Below the pieces are notes generated by a model. The model was not told where the DNA came from. It was given only the letters and a program-made list of their open reading frames with translations, and searched no databases. The translations under genes were made by a program, and so were the position numbers. Positions 9,752 through 18,789 of a stretch of 64,000 bases of DNA are shown here, piece after piece. The stretch is from Streptococcus entericus DSM 14446 (GTDB lineage Bacteria > Bacillota > Bacilli > Lactobacillales > Streptococcaceae). Location: assembly GCF_000380025.1 (NCBI RefSeq), contig NZ_KB904178.1, positions 178-64,177 on the forward strand, written 5' to 3'. Each line of letters starts with the position of its first letter. The stretch's first letter is position 1.

Positions 9752-9852
9752 GTCGTATGGACGACAGAGCCAACACGCCAATCCCTATGGGGACTTGGCT
9801 AAGCTCTGCAATAGTTCTCACCTAGAAATAGATTCGATTTCTAGGTGAGAAC
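9752..9852 (-). promoter_or_regulatory. Structured leader of asnS: three consecutive stem-loops
   Basis: Three inverted repeats lie between the aminotransferase and asnS. GTTCTCACCTAGAAAT (9814-9829) pairs perfectly with 9837-9852 across a 7-base loop. CAGAGCCAA...TTGGCTAAGCTCTG (9765-9808) has an inner CCAATCCC/GGGGACTTGG stem. GTCGT/ACGAC (9752-9765) is short and perfect. No T tract follows the 16-bp stem, so it is not an ordinary terminator. Possible roles are RNA processing, attenuation or a small dispersed repeat. Confidence 0.55.
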
Positions 9853-9889
9853 GTCGCAGCACCACTCATTTAGTCATAGGTGTGGCTCG

Positions 9890-11074
9890 TTACATTTCTT
9901 CCATATATTCTTTCAATCGTCTAACCGCCTCTTTTAGGGTCTCCATATCCGTGGCATAGCTGAGGCGAAGATGACTAGGAGCTCCAAATCCTGCTCCTGT
10001 CACCAGAGCGACACCTGTTTGCTCCAAGATATCGGTGGTAAAGGCAGTCACATCATCAAAGCCTTTTAGTCGCATGGCCTCTGACACCTCTGGAAAGAGG
10101 TAGAAGGCTCCTTCTGGCTTGACCACTTCAAAACCTGGCACCTCATTCAAGAGCGGATAAATGGTGTTTAGCCGCTCCTCAAACGTCGCTCGCATGGCTT
10201 CAATCGGTTCTTGGTCACCCGTCAGCGCTTCGATGGCAGCATACTGGGAGACAGTGGTCAGATTAGAGGTCGTCTGGCTGATGATTTTACTCATGGCAGC
10301 AATCACATCTGTCTGCCCTGTCGCCCAGCCCACGCGCCAACCCGTCATGGCATAGGTCTTTGACACCCCATTGACCACGATGGTCTGCTGACGAATGGCT
10401 TCTGACAGGCTGGAAATAGGGGTAAATATCGCGCCATTGTAGACCAAGCGACCATAGATGTCATCAGCCAAAATCAGAATATCATGTTCGACGGCCCAAT
10501 TTCCAATAGCGGTCAATTCATCAGCTGTGTAAATCATGCCTGTCGGATTAGACGGCGAGTTCAATAGCAAGACCTTGGTCTGTGGCGTTCTCGCTTGCTC
10601 TAGCTGGTCAACTGTGACTTTGAAGTGCTGCTCTTGTCTTGCTGCCACAAAAACAGGTTTGCCTCCTGCCATCTCTACCTGATCAGCATAAGATACCCAG
10701 TAAGGGGTCGGAATCAACACCTCATCACCAGCATTAATCACCGCCATGAAAAAGGCATAGAGAATAAATTTAGCACCCGTCGCCACCACGACATTATTCT
10801 GGTCAACAGAGTAGCCGTAGTAGGTCTCATAGTAACGACTGATGGCCTCCTTTAGAGCTGGCAAACCGCTCGCTACGGTGTAAAAACTGGCAGAACCCTT
10901 CTCAATCGCAGCCATCGCCTCTTGCTGAATATGCCGAGGGGTCACAAAGTCAGGCTCTCCCAAGGTCAATTCTAAAATATCTCGCCCTTGAGCTTTTAAG
11001 CTCTTGGCACGTGCTGCTGCCTGCAAGGTCACGCTCTCTTGCATGAACAGGACACGGTCAGATAACTTGGTCAT
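9890..11074 (-). CDS. aspB: Pyridoxal-phosphate aspartate aminotransferase (class I, AspB-like)
   Basis: 394 residues. Fold-type I aminotransferase expected to interconvert aspartate and oxaloacetate with 2-oxoglutarate/glutamate in the cytosol. Visible motifs: LTLGEPDF near the N-terminus, PTPYWVSY, NSPSNPTG (substrate-binding Asn), DDIYGRLVY (pyridine-ring Asp/Tyr) and the Schiff-base Lys in SKTYAMTGWRVG near residue 237. The ATG is preceded by GAAAGGAAA. It lies 13 bases after ypmB and upstream of asnS, so aspartate formation and asparaginyl-tRNA synthesis are probably co-transcribed from dinG onward. Exact substrate preference (aspartate versus aromatic) cannot be settled by reading. Confidence 0.9.
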   Translation of the reverse strand: MTKLSDRVLFMQESVTLQAAARAKSLKAQGRDILELTLGEPDFVTPRHIQQEAMAAIEKGSASFYTVASGLPALKEAISRYYETYYGYSVDQNNVVVATGAKFILYAFFMAVINAGDEVLIPTPYWVSYADQVEMAGGKPVFVAARQEQHFKVTVDQLEQARTPQTKVLLLNSPSNPTGMIYTADELTAIGNWAVEHDILILADDIYGRLVYNGAIFTPISSLSEAIRQQTIVVNGVSKTYAMTGWRVGWATGQTDVIAAMSKIISQTTSNLTTVSQYAAIEALTGDQEPIEAMRATFEERLNTIYPLLNEVPGFEVVKPEGAFYLFPEVSEAMRLKGFDDVTAFTTDILEQTGVALVTGAGFGAPSHLRLSYATDMETLKEAVRRLKEYMEEM

Positions 11075-11087
11075 ACATTTCCTTTCT

Positions 11088-11555
11088 CTAGCCCCAGACA
11101 GTAACTAGCTCACCTGTCTCAGCATCAAAAATATAGTATTTTTCCTGACTTTTAATCTCCCAAACAAGTCGGTTGTTATGGCGACCAGCAGCTACTCGTT
11201 GAGGAACTAGCCCCTCCTCTTCAACTCTCTTTAGGAGCTCCTCCTGACTCAATAGGTTGTCAAGACTGATCAGATCAGGCTGTTCTTGATGAGCTGACAA
11301 GAGAAGTAAAATGTCCTGTTCATTGTCATCCTTCCCTCTTATGCTGTAATAAGTGTCTGCGCCATTAAACACTGCAACGTCACTCACATCAGTCAATTTA
11401 GCATAATCCCTTGCCAAGTGTTGTAACTGATGTTGTGCGGTCAGGCGTGGTGAAATCGCCAGATAAAAAAATACTAAACCAGTCAGCAGCATCAGGACTA
11501 GGCTTAACCCTAGCCAAGTGATGACTGTTTTAAACCAATTCCAACGTTCACTCAT
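11088..11555 (-). CDS. ypmB: YpmB-like membrane-anchored protein (DUF5590)
   Basis: 155 residues. One transmembrane helix at about residues 12-34 (TWLGLSLVLMLLTGLVFFYL), then an extracellular region with a PepSY-like C-terminal end (NRLVWEIKSQEKYYIFDAETGELVTVWG). The function of the family is not established. It sits between dinG (15 bases away) and the aminotransferase, the same position as ypmB in Bacillus, which supports the identity more than the sequence alone does. Confidence 0.8.
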   Translation of the reverse strand: MSERWNWFKTVITWLGLSLVLMLLTGLVFFYLAISPRLTAQHQLQHLARDYAKLTDVSDVAVFNGADTYYSIRGKDDNEQDILLLLSAHQEQPDLISLDNLLSQEELLKRVEEEGLVPQRVAAGRHNNRLVWEIKSQEKYYIFDAETGELVTVWG

Positions 11556-11570
11556 TAGCCCTCTCCTTGT

Positions 11571-14060
11571 TTATTTAGCCTTATCTGGCTTATCCTTATT
11601 ATTATAGCAAAATTCTTGAATTTGGGGTAGGATTTTCTCAATTTTTTCAAGGGTCGTCTCTGCCTGCTGCTCTAGGATGTTCAATAGAGATTTACCGTAG
11701 GGCTTGGTGACCAAGCGACTATCTAAGATTAAAACCGCAGAGCGTTGGTATTCTCGGCGAGTTCCTCTTCCGAGTGCTTGTTTTAAGCGTAGACCCGCTA
11801 GAGGTAAGGCATAGTCATAAAAAGGCTGTTTCCCCTGTTCCTTAAGCTGGGTATTGATTTTCTTGACGAATGGGTCTTTAGGGTTATCGAACGGTAACTT
11901 CGGAATGAGAATAATCAGATTATCCTGATCAGCAAAATCTGAGCCCTCCCAAAATGTCCCTAGACCTAGTAACACTGGATGTTCTCCTTTGTCAAATCGA
12001 CGTTTGACGGCACTGGCATTGCCATTCAAATCTTGAGCAAGGTGGGGCAAGTCGATGGCGGTTAATCGGTCTGAAACGATGCGCAACATCTGTTTGGAGG
12101 TTAATAGGACGAGGATAGGGTAGTTCAGTTCTGATAACTGCCGTAAACGCGCAATCAGGGCATCGAGATAGTGCTCATCACTATCCTGTTTCAGTGTCGG
12201 CATACTGGTGTCGACCCAAATGTGCTGATTGGCTGCTCTGCCATTGTCCAACAAATGAACAGAGGAGTTAGGCAAACCTAAGAAATCGGGCAAGGACACG
12301 CGCTTGCTAATCGCAATAGTCGCTGAAATGAAATAAGCCTTGGCAGCTTGTAGGAGCTGAGGACTAATGTTCAAAAAATCAAGGTGCGCACCGACCAAAA
12401 AGGTCTGACGTTTCCCAGTTTGATAACTCGTTTCAAGCCAAAAATCAGCATAACCTGCCACAACTTCTCTTAAGTCGCGCAAATGTATCTGGTCATATTC
12501 GGCCAAATCCTGACGCAAACTTTCTATCACTTGTTGCCCTACGTCACTGCCTTTGTGCTGATAATAGGTCGTCACCATCCGATTTAGCTGTCGTTGCAGA
12601 CTTTCCAAAAGACGCCGGTGAAGCAAGTCCTGTTCTTGTCCCAGTAGTTGGTGAATGGTTACTAAGACCTTTGTGACATCTACACGCCGCCTTGAGCTGC
12701 TTTCCATAGCGAGGAAAAATCGCTGCGCCTCATCCACCACCAGCAATCTGTCTTTTAGGAGGTCTGGCTGAGCTTGCAAATTAGACAGCAAGAAGGCGTG
12801 GTTGGTGACAATAACTTGACTGTTTTGAATACTCTGCTGGCAACGTCGCCAAAAATCAGCCTCAGCAAAAACAGAATAATCATTAAGGCGCCCTGAATGA
12901 CCAAGCTGGTCAATATAGGCGTCCAAACCAAATTTTTGACCAATCTCATCTAAATCTCCAGTTGTCGTTTCAAGTAACCAAACCAGAAGTTTCATCTTGA
13001 ACAGATTAACCAAACGGTTACTGTCTTCTTGTTGTAAACTATCTGAAAAAGTTTGTAAATCAAGGTAATGTTTCGAACTTTTTATGCTGGTCAATCGTGT
13101 CTGAAAAACATGCGACAATCGTTGCCCTTCCTTGGTTATCAACTGCTCTTGTAACAATTTTGTAGGCACTGCTACAACGATTTGTCTCCCTTTAGCAGCT
13201 GCTAGCAAGGGCAAGAGATAACCGTAGGTTTTTCCCAGCCCCGCCTCCCCCTGTATAAAGACAGGAGCTGTCTTTGCTAATTCTGAAGACACCACTGCCG
13301 CAAAGTCAGATTGCTTTGACCGCTCCTCTAGCCCCAAACGCTTAAGATTAGCCTTAAATTCCTCTTCCAACGGCAAAGGCTGAGGCAACACGATCGGTTG
13401 TCTGATTAGCAAGTTGTCTACAGCCCACAGATGAGGCTGTGTTCTAGGCGAAGCCTGTGCCAGGGCTAACTCAATCACCTGACCCGTTTCATACAAGAGA
13501 TGACGAGCAAGCCCTGACAAACTCGTCAGGGTTTGCCTTGGCAATCGATGTAACACCTCTATAATGTTCAAAAATAGCTGAGCAGTCGCCAGAGCATCAG
13601 AAATCGCCGTATGGGCGGCATCTAAAGACAAACCTAACTCTTGACTGAGGCTTTCAAGGCTATATTTTGCAAGCATCGGAAAACAAACCTGTGCCAAATC
13701 AACCGTATCAACACGGGGCGTTCGTAATTCAAATCCCTCTAAAAATAAGTGCTCAGCCAATAAATTAGCATCAAAATGAACATTGTGGGCGACAAAAACC
13801 CGATCTTCAAGTAAGTGATAGATGGTCTTAGCTACCTGAGAAAAGTCCGGAGCAACTACCAGCTGCTCATCTGTAATTCCTGTCAATGCTACAATAGACT
13901 TATCAAGCGACTGATGAGGATTGACATCCGTCTCGTAGGTTGTCACGATTTTCCCTTCTTCAATAATGACAATACCTACCTGAATAATCCTGGCAGTAGA
14001 ACCCGTTCCCGTCGCCTCCAAATCAACGACCGCATAACTTGGTACAATTTTATCGTTCAT
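11571..14060 (-). CDS. dinG: DinG-type 3'-5' exonuclease / helicase-like protein
   Basis: 829 residues. N-terminal DEDDh exonuclease (about 9-165) with VDLEATGTG, HNVHFD and HTAISDA; then a superfamily 2 helicase-like part with Walker A GEAGLGKTYG near residue 270, VVDEAQRF in place of DEAH, and C-terminal motif VI GRGTRREYQR. The iron-sulfur cysteines of E. coli DinG are absent: the segment after motif I has essentially no Cys. Gram-positive DinG proteins of this layout are reported to act mainly as nucleases. The start MNDKIVPSYAVVDLEATG leaves little room before the first catalytic motif. A TATAAT box ends only six bases before the ATG and no Shine-Dalgarno sequence is present. Confidence 0.93.
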   Translation of the reverse strand: MNDKIVPSYAVVDLEATGTGSTARIIQVGIVIIEEGKIVTTYETDVNPHQSLDKSIVALTGITDEQLVVAPDFSQVAKTIYHLLEDRVFVAHNVHFDANLLAEHLFLEGFELRTPRVDTVDLAQVCFPMLAKYSLESLSQELGLSLDAAHTAISDALATAQLFLNIIEVLHRLPRQTLTSLSGLARHLLYETGQVIELALAQASPRTQPHLWAVDNLLIRQPIVLPQPLPLEEEFKANLKRLGLEERSKQSDFAAVVSSELAKTAPVFIQGEAGLGKTYGYLLPLLAAAKGRQIVVAVPTKLLQEQLITKEGQRLSHVFQTRLTSIKSSKHYLDLQTFSDSLQQEDSNRLVNLFKMKLLVWLLETTTGDLDEIGQKFGLDAYIDQLGHSGRLNDYSVFAEADFWRRCQQSIQNSQVIVTNHAFLLSNLQAQPDLLKDRLLVVDEAQRFFLAMESSSRRRVDVTKVLVTIHQLLGQEQDLLHRRLLESLQRQLNRMVTTYYQHKGSDVGQQVIESLRQDLAEYDQIHLRDLREVVAGYADFWLETSYQTGKRQTFLVGAHLDFLNISPQLLQAAKAYFISATIAISKRVSLPDFLGLPNSSVHLLDNGRAANQHIWVDTSMPTLKQDSDEHYLDALIARLRQLSELNYPILVLLTSKQMLRIVSDRLTAIDLPHLAQDLNGNASAVKRRFDKGEHPVLLGLGTFWEGSDFADQDNLIILIPKLPFDNPKDPFVKKINTQLKEQGKQPFYDYALPLAGLRLKQALGRGTRREYQRSAVLILDSRLVTKPYGKSLLNILEQQAETTLEKIEKILPQIQEFCYNNKDKPDKAK

Positions 14061-14066
14061 GACTTA

Positions 14067-14077
14067 ATTATAGCATA
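14067..14077 (-). promoter_or_regulatory. Extended -10 promoter abutting the dinG start codon
   Basis: Minus strand TGCTATAAT, with TATAAT at 14067-14072, preceded by TTTTA. No good -35 is found at 16-18 bases, but TGn can compensate. The usual 5-8 base offset would put the transcript start at 14059-14062, on or next to the A of ATG (14060), implying a leaderless mRNA. Confidence 0.65.
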
Positions 14078-14483
14078 AAATAGCTAGAGTATTTACCTTC
14101 TTTCAATTCAAATAGGCACAATCACTCCTGAAGACAGCAACAAAAGCTTGTGATAATCGATTATTTTAAAAACAAGAAGACGCCTAGGATAGATCTCCTA
14201 GACGTTCCACTAACATTGACTTATTTTTCTAGTAATAAGCCATGTATCACATAAATAAAGAATAAATGATTTAGAAGAGTCCGTATCTGTTCCATCATGG
14301 TACTACTATACCAAATTCACGCTCCTATTGTTAGCAAAAACCATAAGACAGTACTTTACCGTTTCTTCCTTGAAACGGCTAACTTTCCTAGACAAAAAGA
14401 CCAACTCATTTAAAGCCGGTCCAAAAGAAAGTTATTAGATTTACTAACCCTTATCCTAATATGAAAAAACAGATAATCCTCAA
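14078..14483. other. Gene-free interval between dinG and the HAD gene
   Basis: About 400 AT-rich bases with no convincing coding frame. It contains a hairpin at about 14358-14378 (CCGTTTC/GAAACGG) without a T tract, and a terminator-like hairpin at 14168-14205. Nothing else recognised. Confidence 0.6.
14168..14205 (-). terminator. Probable terminator downstream of the HAD gene
   Basis: Minus strand ACGTCTAGGA pairs with TCCTAGGCGT (one U-G pair), loop GATCTA, followed by CTTCTTGTTTTT. It is about 280 bases after the HAD stop codon, so it may close an extended 3' untranslated region. Confidence 0.5.
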
Positions 14484-15131
14484 CTAATTCGTCATCCCAT
14501 GTAAAACAGCAGGTACGTCTAAGATACTTGCAATACAGACATCGCTTGTCTGTTGCATATTTTCAGGTGCATATTGCCCAAAGCCTTGAAAGACACGGAT
14601 GGCTCGCATCCCTATCATTTTGGCAGGAATAATATCATTATCTATACGATCCCCGATATAAATCGCCTGTTTAGCTGAAATGCCTGCCTTAGTGAGAGCA
14701 TATTGAAATATTTCCTTATTTGGCTTTTTCATCCCTACATCGGACGAGGCAATTACTAACTCAAAATATGGGAGTATTTTCCAAGCTTCTAAACGCCCTT
14801 CCAGGCCTAAGCCTTGATTGGCAATAATACCTAATTTATAAGTCTTTCTTAATGTTGCCAACATGTCTGCAACACCTGGATAGACCGTTTCAAATGCATG
14901 AGACCACATTGGACGTTCCAAATCAAATGGAGCAAAGAAATTCCAAGCACTTGTTATTGGATCAGATCCTTCCTTGGCAAACTCCAACATCTTATCATAA
15001 AACTTCTGCTCGTCTACCTCTATACCAGTTTCTTGTAACTGATGTACGCACCGTTTAATAAAATCATGATAAGCTAACTCTTCATCAATCAAGGTCGAAC
15101 CAATATCAAAAAACAACCACTTCTTTCCCAT
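14484..15131 (-). CDS. HAD-superfamily hydrolase
   Basis: 215 residues. Rossmann-like HAD fold with motif I at the N-terminus reading FFDIGSTLID, motif II around IIANQG, the motif III Lys in VGMKKPNKEIF and motif IV IGDRIDNDI. The helical cap insertion (about 20-90) makes it subfamily IA. The Asp two residues after the nucleophile, the usual general acid of HAD phosphatases, is Gly here, so phosphatase activity is uncertain. The ATG has AGAGGAG five bases upstream. It lies 63 bases after the enolase stop, beyond the enolase terminator, so it is either read through or weakly transcribed. Substrate unknown. Confidence 0.85.
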   Translation of the reverse strand: MGKKWLFFDIGSTLIDEELAYHDFIKRCVHQLQETGIEVDEQKFYDKMLEFAKEGSDPITSAWNFFAPFDLERPMWSHAFETVYPGVADMLATLRKTYKLGIIANQGLGLEGRLEAWKILPYFELVIASSDVGMKKPNKEIFQYALTKAGISAKQAIYIGDRIDNDIIPAKMIGMRAIRVFQGFGQYAPENMQQTSDVCIASILDVPAVLHGMTN

Positions 15132-15150
15132 CTCTACTCCTCTTACAAGA

Positions 15151-15180
15151 AAACAGCCTAGGTAAAACCGAGACTGTTTC
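15151..15180 (-). terminator. Intrinsic terminator of enolase
   Basis: Minus strand AAACAGTCTCGGT (15167-15179) pairs with ACCTAGGCTGTTT (15151-15163) apart from one mismatch, followed by TTTTCTTG. It begins 15 bases after the eno stop codon. Confidence 0.65.
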
Positions 15181-15194
15181 TAAACTATGTTAGA

Positions 15195-16514
<1,320 letters not shown>

Positions 16515-16541
16515 TTATGAGTTTTAATTTGTTACCTTTTT

Positions 16542-16570
16542 ATCTTATCATAAAATGGCCAGATAATCAA
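16542..16570 (-). promoter_or_regulatory. Enolase promoter
   Basis: Minus strand TTGATT (16565-16570), 17-base spacer, TAAGAT (16542-16547) with an upstream TGA that gives an extended -10. It lies about 40 bases before the start codon. Confidence 0.7.
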
Positions 16571-16608
16571 ATCAAAATCTTAAAAGTCCGTAAAAAGTTA
16601 AAAACGTG

Positions 16609-16614
16609 TATAAT
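16609..16614 (+). promoter_or_regulatory. -10 element of the yueI-like gene
   Basis: TATAAT on the plus strand, 30 bases before the ATG at 16645; AAGGAG serves as ribosome site. No good -35 is visible at the expected distance. Confidence 0.5.
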
Positions 16615-16644
16615 AGTTAGTGATTTCATCATAAGGAGACACCA

Positions 16645-17088
16645 ATGACATTAGACAAAAAAATTCAACAGATGGCAGCAGGCGAACATCGGCTTGACCC
16701 TGACCAACAGAGGCACTACCTCGGCACATTTGCTGAACGGGTGGTGCTTTTAGGGACAATAGCTGACGCTCAGCACCCCGTCTTCATCAAAAATCTTGAC
16801 ACCGTTCTGCAAGATTATCACAGAAAATACGCCCACCTTCACCTAAAGCTCTCTGCTCGTCTGGATAACGCTCTTGAAATATCTTACCTAAAAGCTGCTC
16901 AAGCAATTGGTATCCAAGCAACAGTTGTTGATGAGGATAAGGCACAGTCGCCTTATGGGTTTGTCCTTCATACAGATAAGGCTGAACAGTTATCAGAAAT
17001 CGAGGTGCAGGAACTCTATCCCGACTACTTTGTCGATGAGCCTACTCAGCCTACCAAAAAGTCGCTCTGGAAAAAGCTGTTTGGTTAG
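16645..17088 (+). CDS. yueI: YueI-like protein (DUF1694)
   Basis: 147 residues. Recognised by the N-terminal pattern DPDQQRHYLGTFAERVVLLG and the later LKLSARLDNALEISYLKAAQ, typical of the small cytosolic YueI/DUF1694 family, whose function is unknown. AAGGAG lies seven bases before the ATG. It is divergent from enolase, and its stop codon overlaps the stop of the convergent TauE gene by four bases, leaving no room for a terminator between them. Confidence 0.85.
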   Translation: MTLDKKIQQMAAGEHRLDPDQQRHYLGTFAERVVLLGTIADAQHPVFIKNLDTVLQDYHRKYAHLHLKLSARLDNALEISYLKAAQAIGIQATVVDEDKAQSPYGFVLHTDKAEQLSEIEVQELYPDYFVDEPTQPTKKSLWKKLFG

Positions 17089-17867
17089 ATGAGATTAGTC
17101 ACTAAATTCATCACACTAATACCAATTATAGCCATCGTCAAAGCTAAAAATAGTACATTTACTTGCTTATCAGTCAAGCGGCGATGCCCCCATGTCCCAA
17201 TCAAGCCGCCAGCAATCGCTGCGATAATTAGCATACTAACAAAGCCAAGGCTAACTCCATAGCTCTGCCATTTCCAAACGATTAAGGCAATCTTGGGCAA
17301 TTGTGCAAAGAAAATCATAGCCAGAGAGTACATGGCGGCTTCTTTGACCGTATACGAAAAGAGTATCACGAGAACAGCGATGTTAAGTGGCCCACCTCCA
17401 ATGCCTAAGAAAATCGACAACATCCCAATGGCAAGACCTAAGAAAATAATCAACCAAGCATTCTTGACACGATAGGTGGGGAGACTTTCCTTTTTGATGT
17501 GATAGCCGGTGGTAAAGAGCAAGACAAGAATAAGAAGTCCTGCTTGCCAGGCTTTGACGGTTTCATTCGGGACACTATTGGTCATCTGATGAAACAGTTG
17601 CTCTCCAAAAAAGCCACCACAGACTGAGCCCAAACTTAGACCGACTAAAACCGTTGAATCAACAGTTGGCTTTATACGGAGTTGACGCACCAGCGAACTC
17701 AAACACATGGTAAAAACTGCGATTGACGAATAAGCGCCAATGATGACAGCAGAATCATAACCCAGTCTGTCAAAAATTGGCTTAATAATGGCGCCACCCC
17801 CAACGCCAGTCACAGCACCGATACAAGTGGCGAAAAATACAACTAAAAGGTAAATCACATAAATCAT
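17085..17867 (-). CDS. TauE/SafE family permease
   Basis: 260 residues, strongly hydrophobic with about eight transmembrane helices arranged as two repeats. Each repeat carries a Gly-rich motif of the family, TGVGGGAIIKP near residue 21 and LGIGGGPLNIAVL near residue 150. The family (PF01925) exports sulfite, sulfoacetate and related organic anions, but the substrate here cannot be read. The ATG follows AGGAGG. The gene has no operon partner and overlaps the yueI stop codon tail to tail. Confidence 0.9.
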   Translation of the reverse strand: MIYVIYLLVVFFATCIGAVTGVGGGAIIKPIFDRLGYDSAVIIGAYSSIAVFTMCLSSLVRQLRIKPTVDSTVLVGLSLGSVCGGFFGEQLFHQMTNSVPNETVKAWQAGLLILVLLFTTGYHIKKESLPTYRVKNAWLIIFLGLAIGMLSIFLGIGGGPLNIAVLVILFSYTVKEAAMYSLAMIFFAQLPKIALIVWKWQSYGVSLGFVSMLIIAAIAGGLIGTWGHRRLTDKQVNVLFLALTMAIIGISVMNLVTNLI

Positions 17868-17983
17868 ACTGACCTCCTATCTTGGCAATTAGATTAACTT
17901 ATGAAAATCACTCTATTAACACGCATAAATCGAGCAAACCTCTCTTTTTAGTCTACACTAAGTTCACACAAGTGGCAAGCCTC

Positions 17984-18012
17984 TTGACAAAGGCTAAGCC
18001 ATCTGCTATCAT
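17984..18012 (+). promoter_or_regulatory. Promoter of the Nudix gene
   Basis: TTGACA (17984-17989), 17-base spacer, TATCAT (18007-18012), 33 bases before the ATG. Confidence 0.7.
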
Positions 18013-18045
18013 TGACTTCCCTATCAACTAAGTAACGGAGCAAAA

Positions 18046-18543
18046 ATGACAACAGAAATTTGGGATGCTTATCTAGCTGATGGTACCCTTGCTGATTTGA
18101 AACTGACCCGAGGAGAGCCCATTCCAGACGGGTATTATCACCTAGTTGTTGAAGCCATGGTTTGCCATGAAGATGGGAGTTTACTTTTTGTCAAACGCGC
18201 TGCTAGCCGAGCGAGTTTCCCTAATTATTGGGAATTTTCTTGCGGTGGTTCTGCCCTAGCGGGCGAAATGGCAGAGCAGGCTATTAAGCGAGAAGTCTTA
18301 GAAGAAACTGGACTAAGCCTCGATAAACTGTCACTTTACAACACCTATTTTGACGATCGCTACCACTGCTACTTCCATATTTTTCAAGCCATGACGACAA
18401 ACGATAAAAAGGCAGTTCAATTACAAATCGAAGAAACAGCTGATTACCGCTGGGTGTCACCATCAGAACTGCCCCTTTTCATTGAAAACCACCTCTTAAT
18501 TCCCAGTCAAAAAGCGGCTATTACTGAACTTTTCTTACACTGA
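18046..18543 (+). CDS. Nudix hydrolase
   Basis: 165 residues. A complete Nudix box begins at GSALAGEMAEQAIKREVLEE (Gly, five residues, Glu, seven residues, Arg-Glu, then Glu-Glu), followed by TGLSL. N-terminal WDAYLADGTLADLKLTRGEP resembles the YfcD/isopentenyl-diphosphate isomerase-like branch. It would hydrolyse a nucleoside diphosphate linked to another group, with the substrate not deducible. Single-gene transcript with its own promoter and terminator. Confidence 0.88.
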   Translation: MTTEIWDAYLADGTLADLKLTRGEPIPDGYYHLVVEAMVCHEDGSLLFVKRAASRASFPNYWEFSCGGSALAGEMAEQAIKREVLEETGLSLDKLSLYNTYFDDRYHCYFHIFQAMTTNDKKAVQLQIEETADYRWVSPSELPLFIENHLLIPSQKAAITELFLH

Positions 18544-18614
18544 AAATCTGAAAATATGTTCTTCCTCTGTCGACTGCCTGAATCCTTTATACCTTTGATT
18601 CATTACCATAGAAG

Positions 18615-18640
18615 GTTGGCCTTATCGGTCAGCTTTTTTT
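18615..18640 (+). terminator. Terminator of the Nudix gene
   Basis: GTTGGCC and GGTCAGC pair with wobble across TTATC, followed by seven T. Confidence 0.6.
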
Positions 18641-18756
18641 ATTTTTGCGATCAATGAGGAACTTATAGCACAATTAGATTAGAATGCTCAAATAATTGTT
18701 CTTTAGTTAACAACCATCACAAGGTTGATTTTTTATTGTGACATGATGTTCATTGC

Positions 18757-18784
18757 ATATAAAAGAGACTGGAAAATTCCAGCC
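18757..18784 (-). terminator. Terminator of gyrB-ezrA
   Basis: Minus strand GGCTGGAA, two bases, TTCCAGTC (one wobble pair), then TCTTTTATAT, right after the ezrA stop. Confidence 0.55.
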
Positions 18785-18789
18785 CTTTA

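Noticed and set aside
9702-9821. N-terminal extension of AsnRS by 40 codons
   Set aside because: The extension is hairpin DNA without family similarity; the canonical N-terminus begins at the ATG at 9701.
9853-9872. T-box-like sequence GAGTGGTGCTGCGAC upstream of asnS
   Set aside because: It matches only 11 of 15 positions of the T-box, lacks the invariant ACC, has no terminator with a T tract, and lies too close to the aspB stop for a stem I.
14078-14483. Small gene or RNA in the dinG-HAD gap
   Set aside because: No frame with a ribosome site and no recognisable RNA family; only two hairpins.
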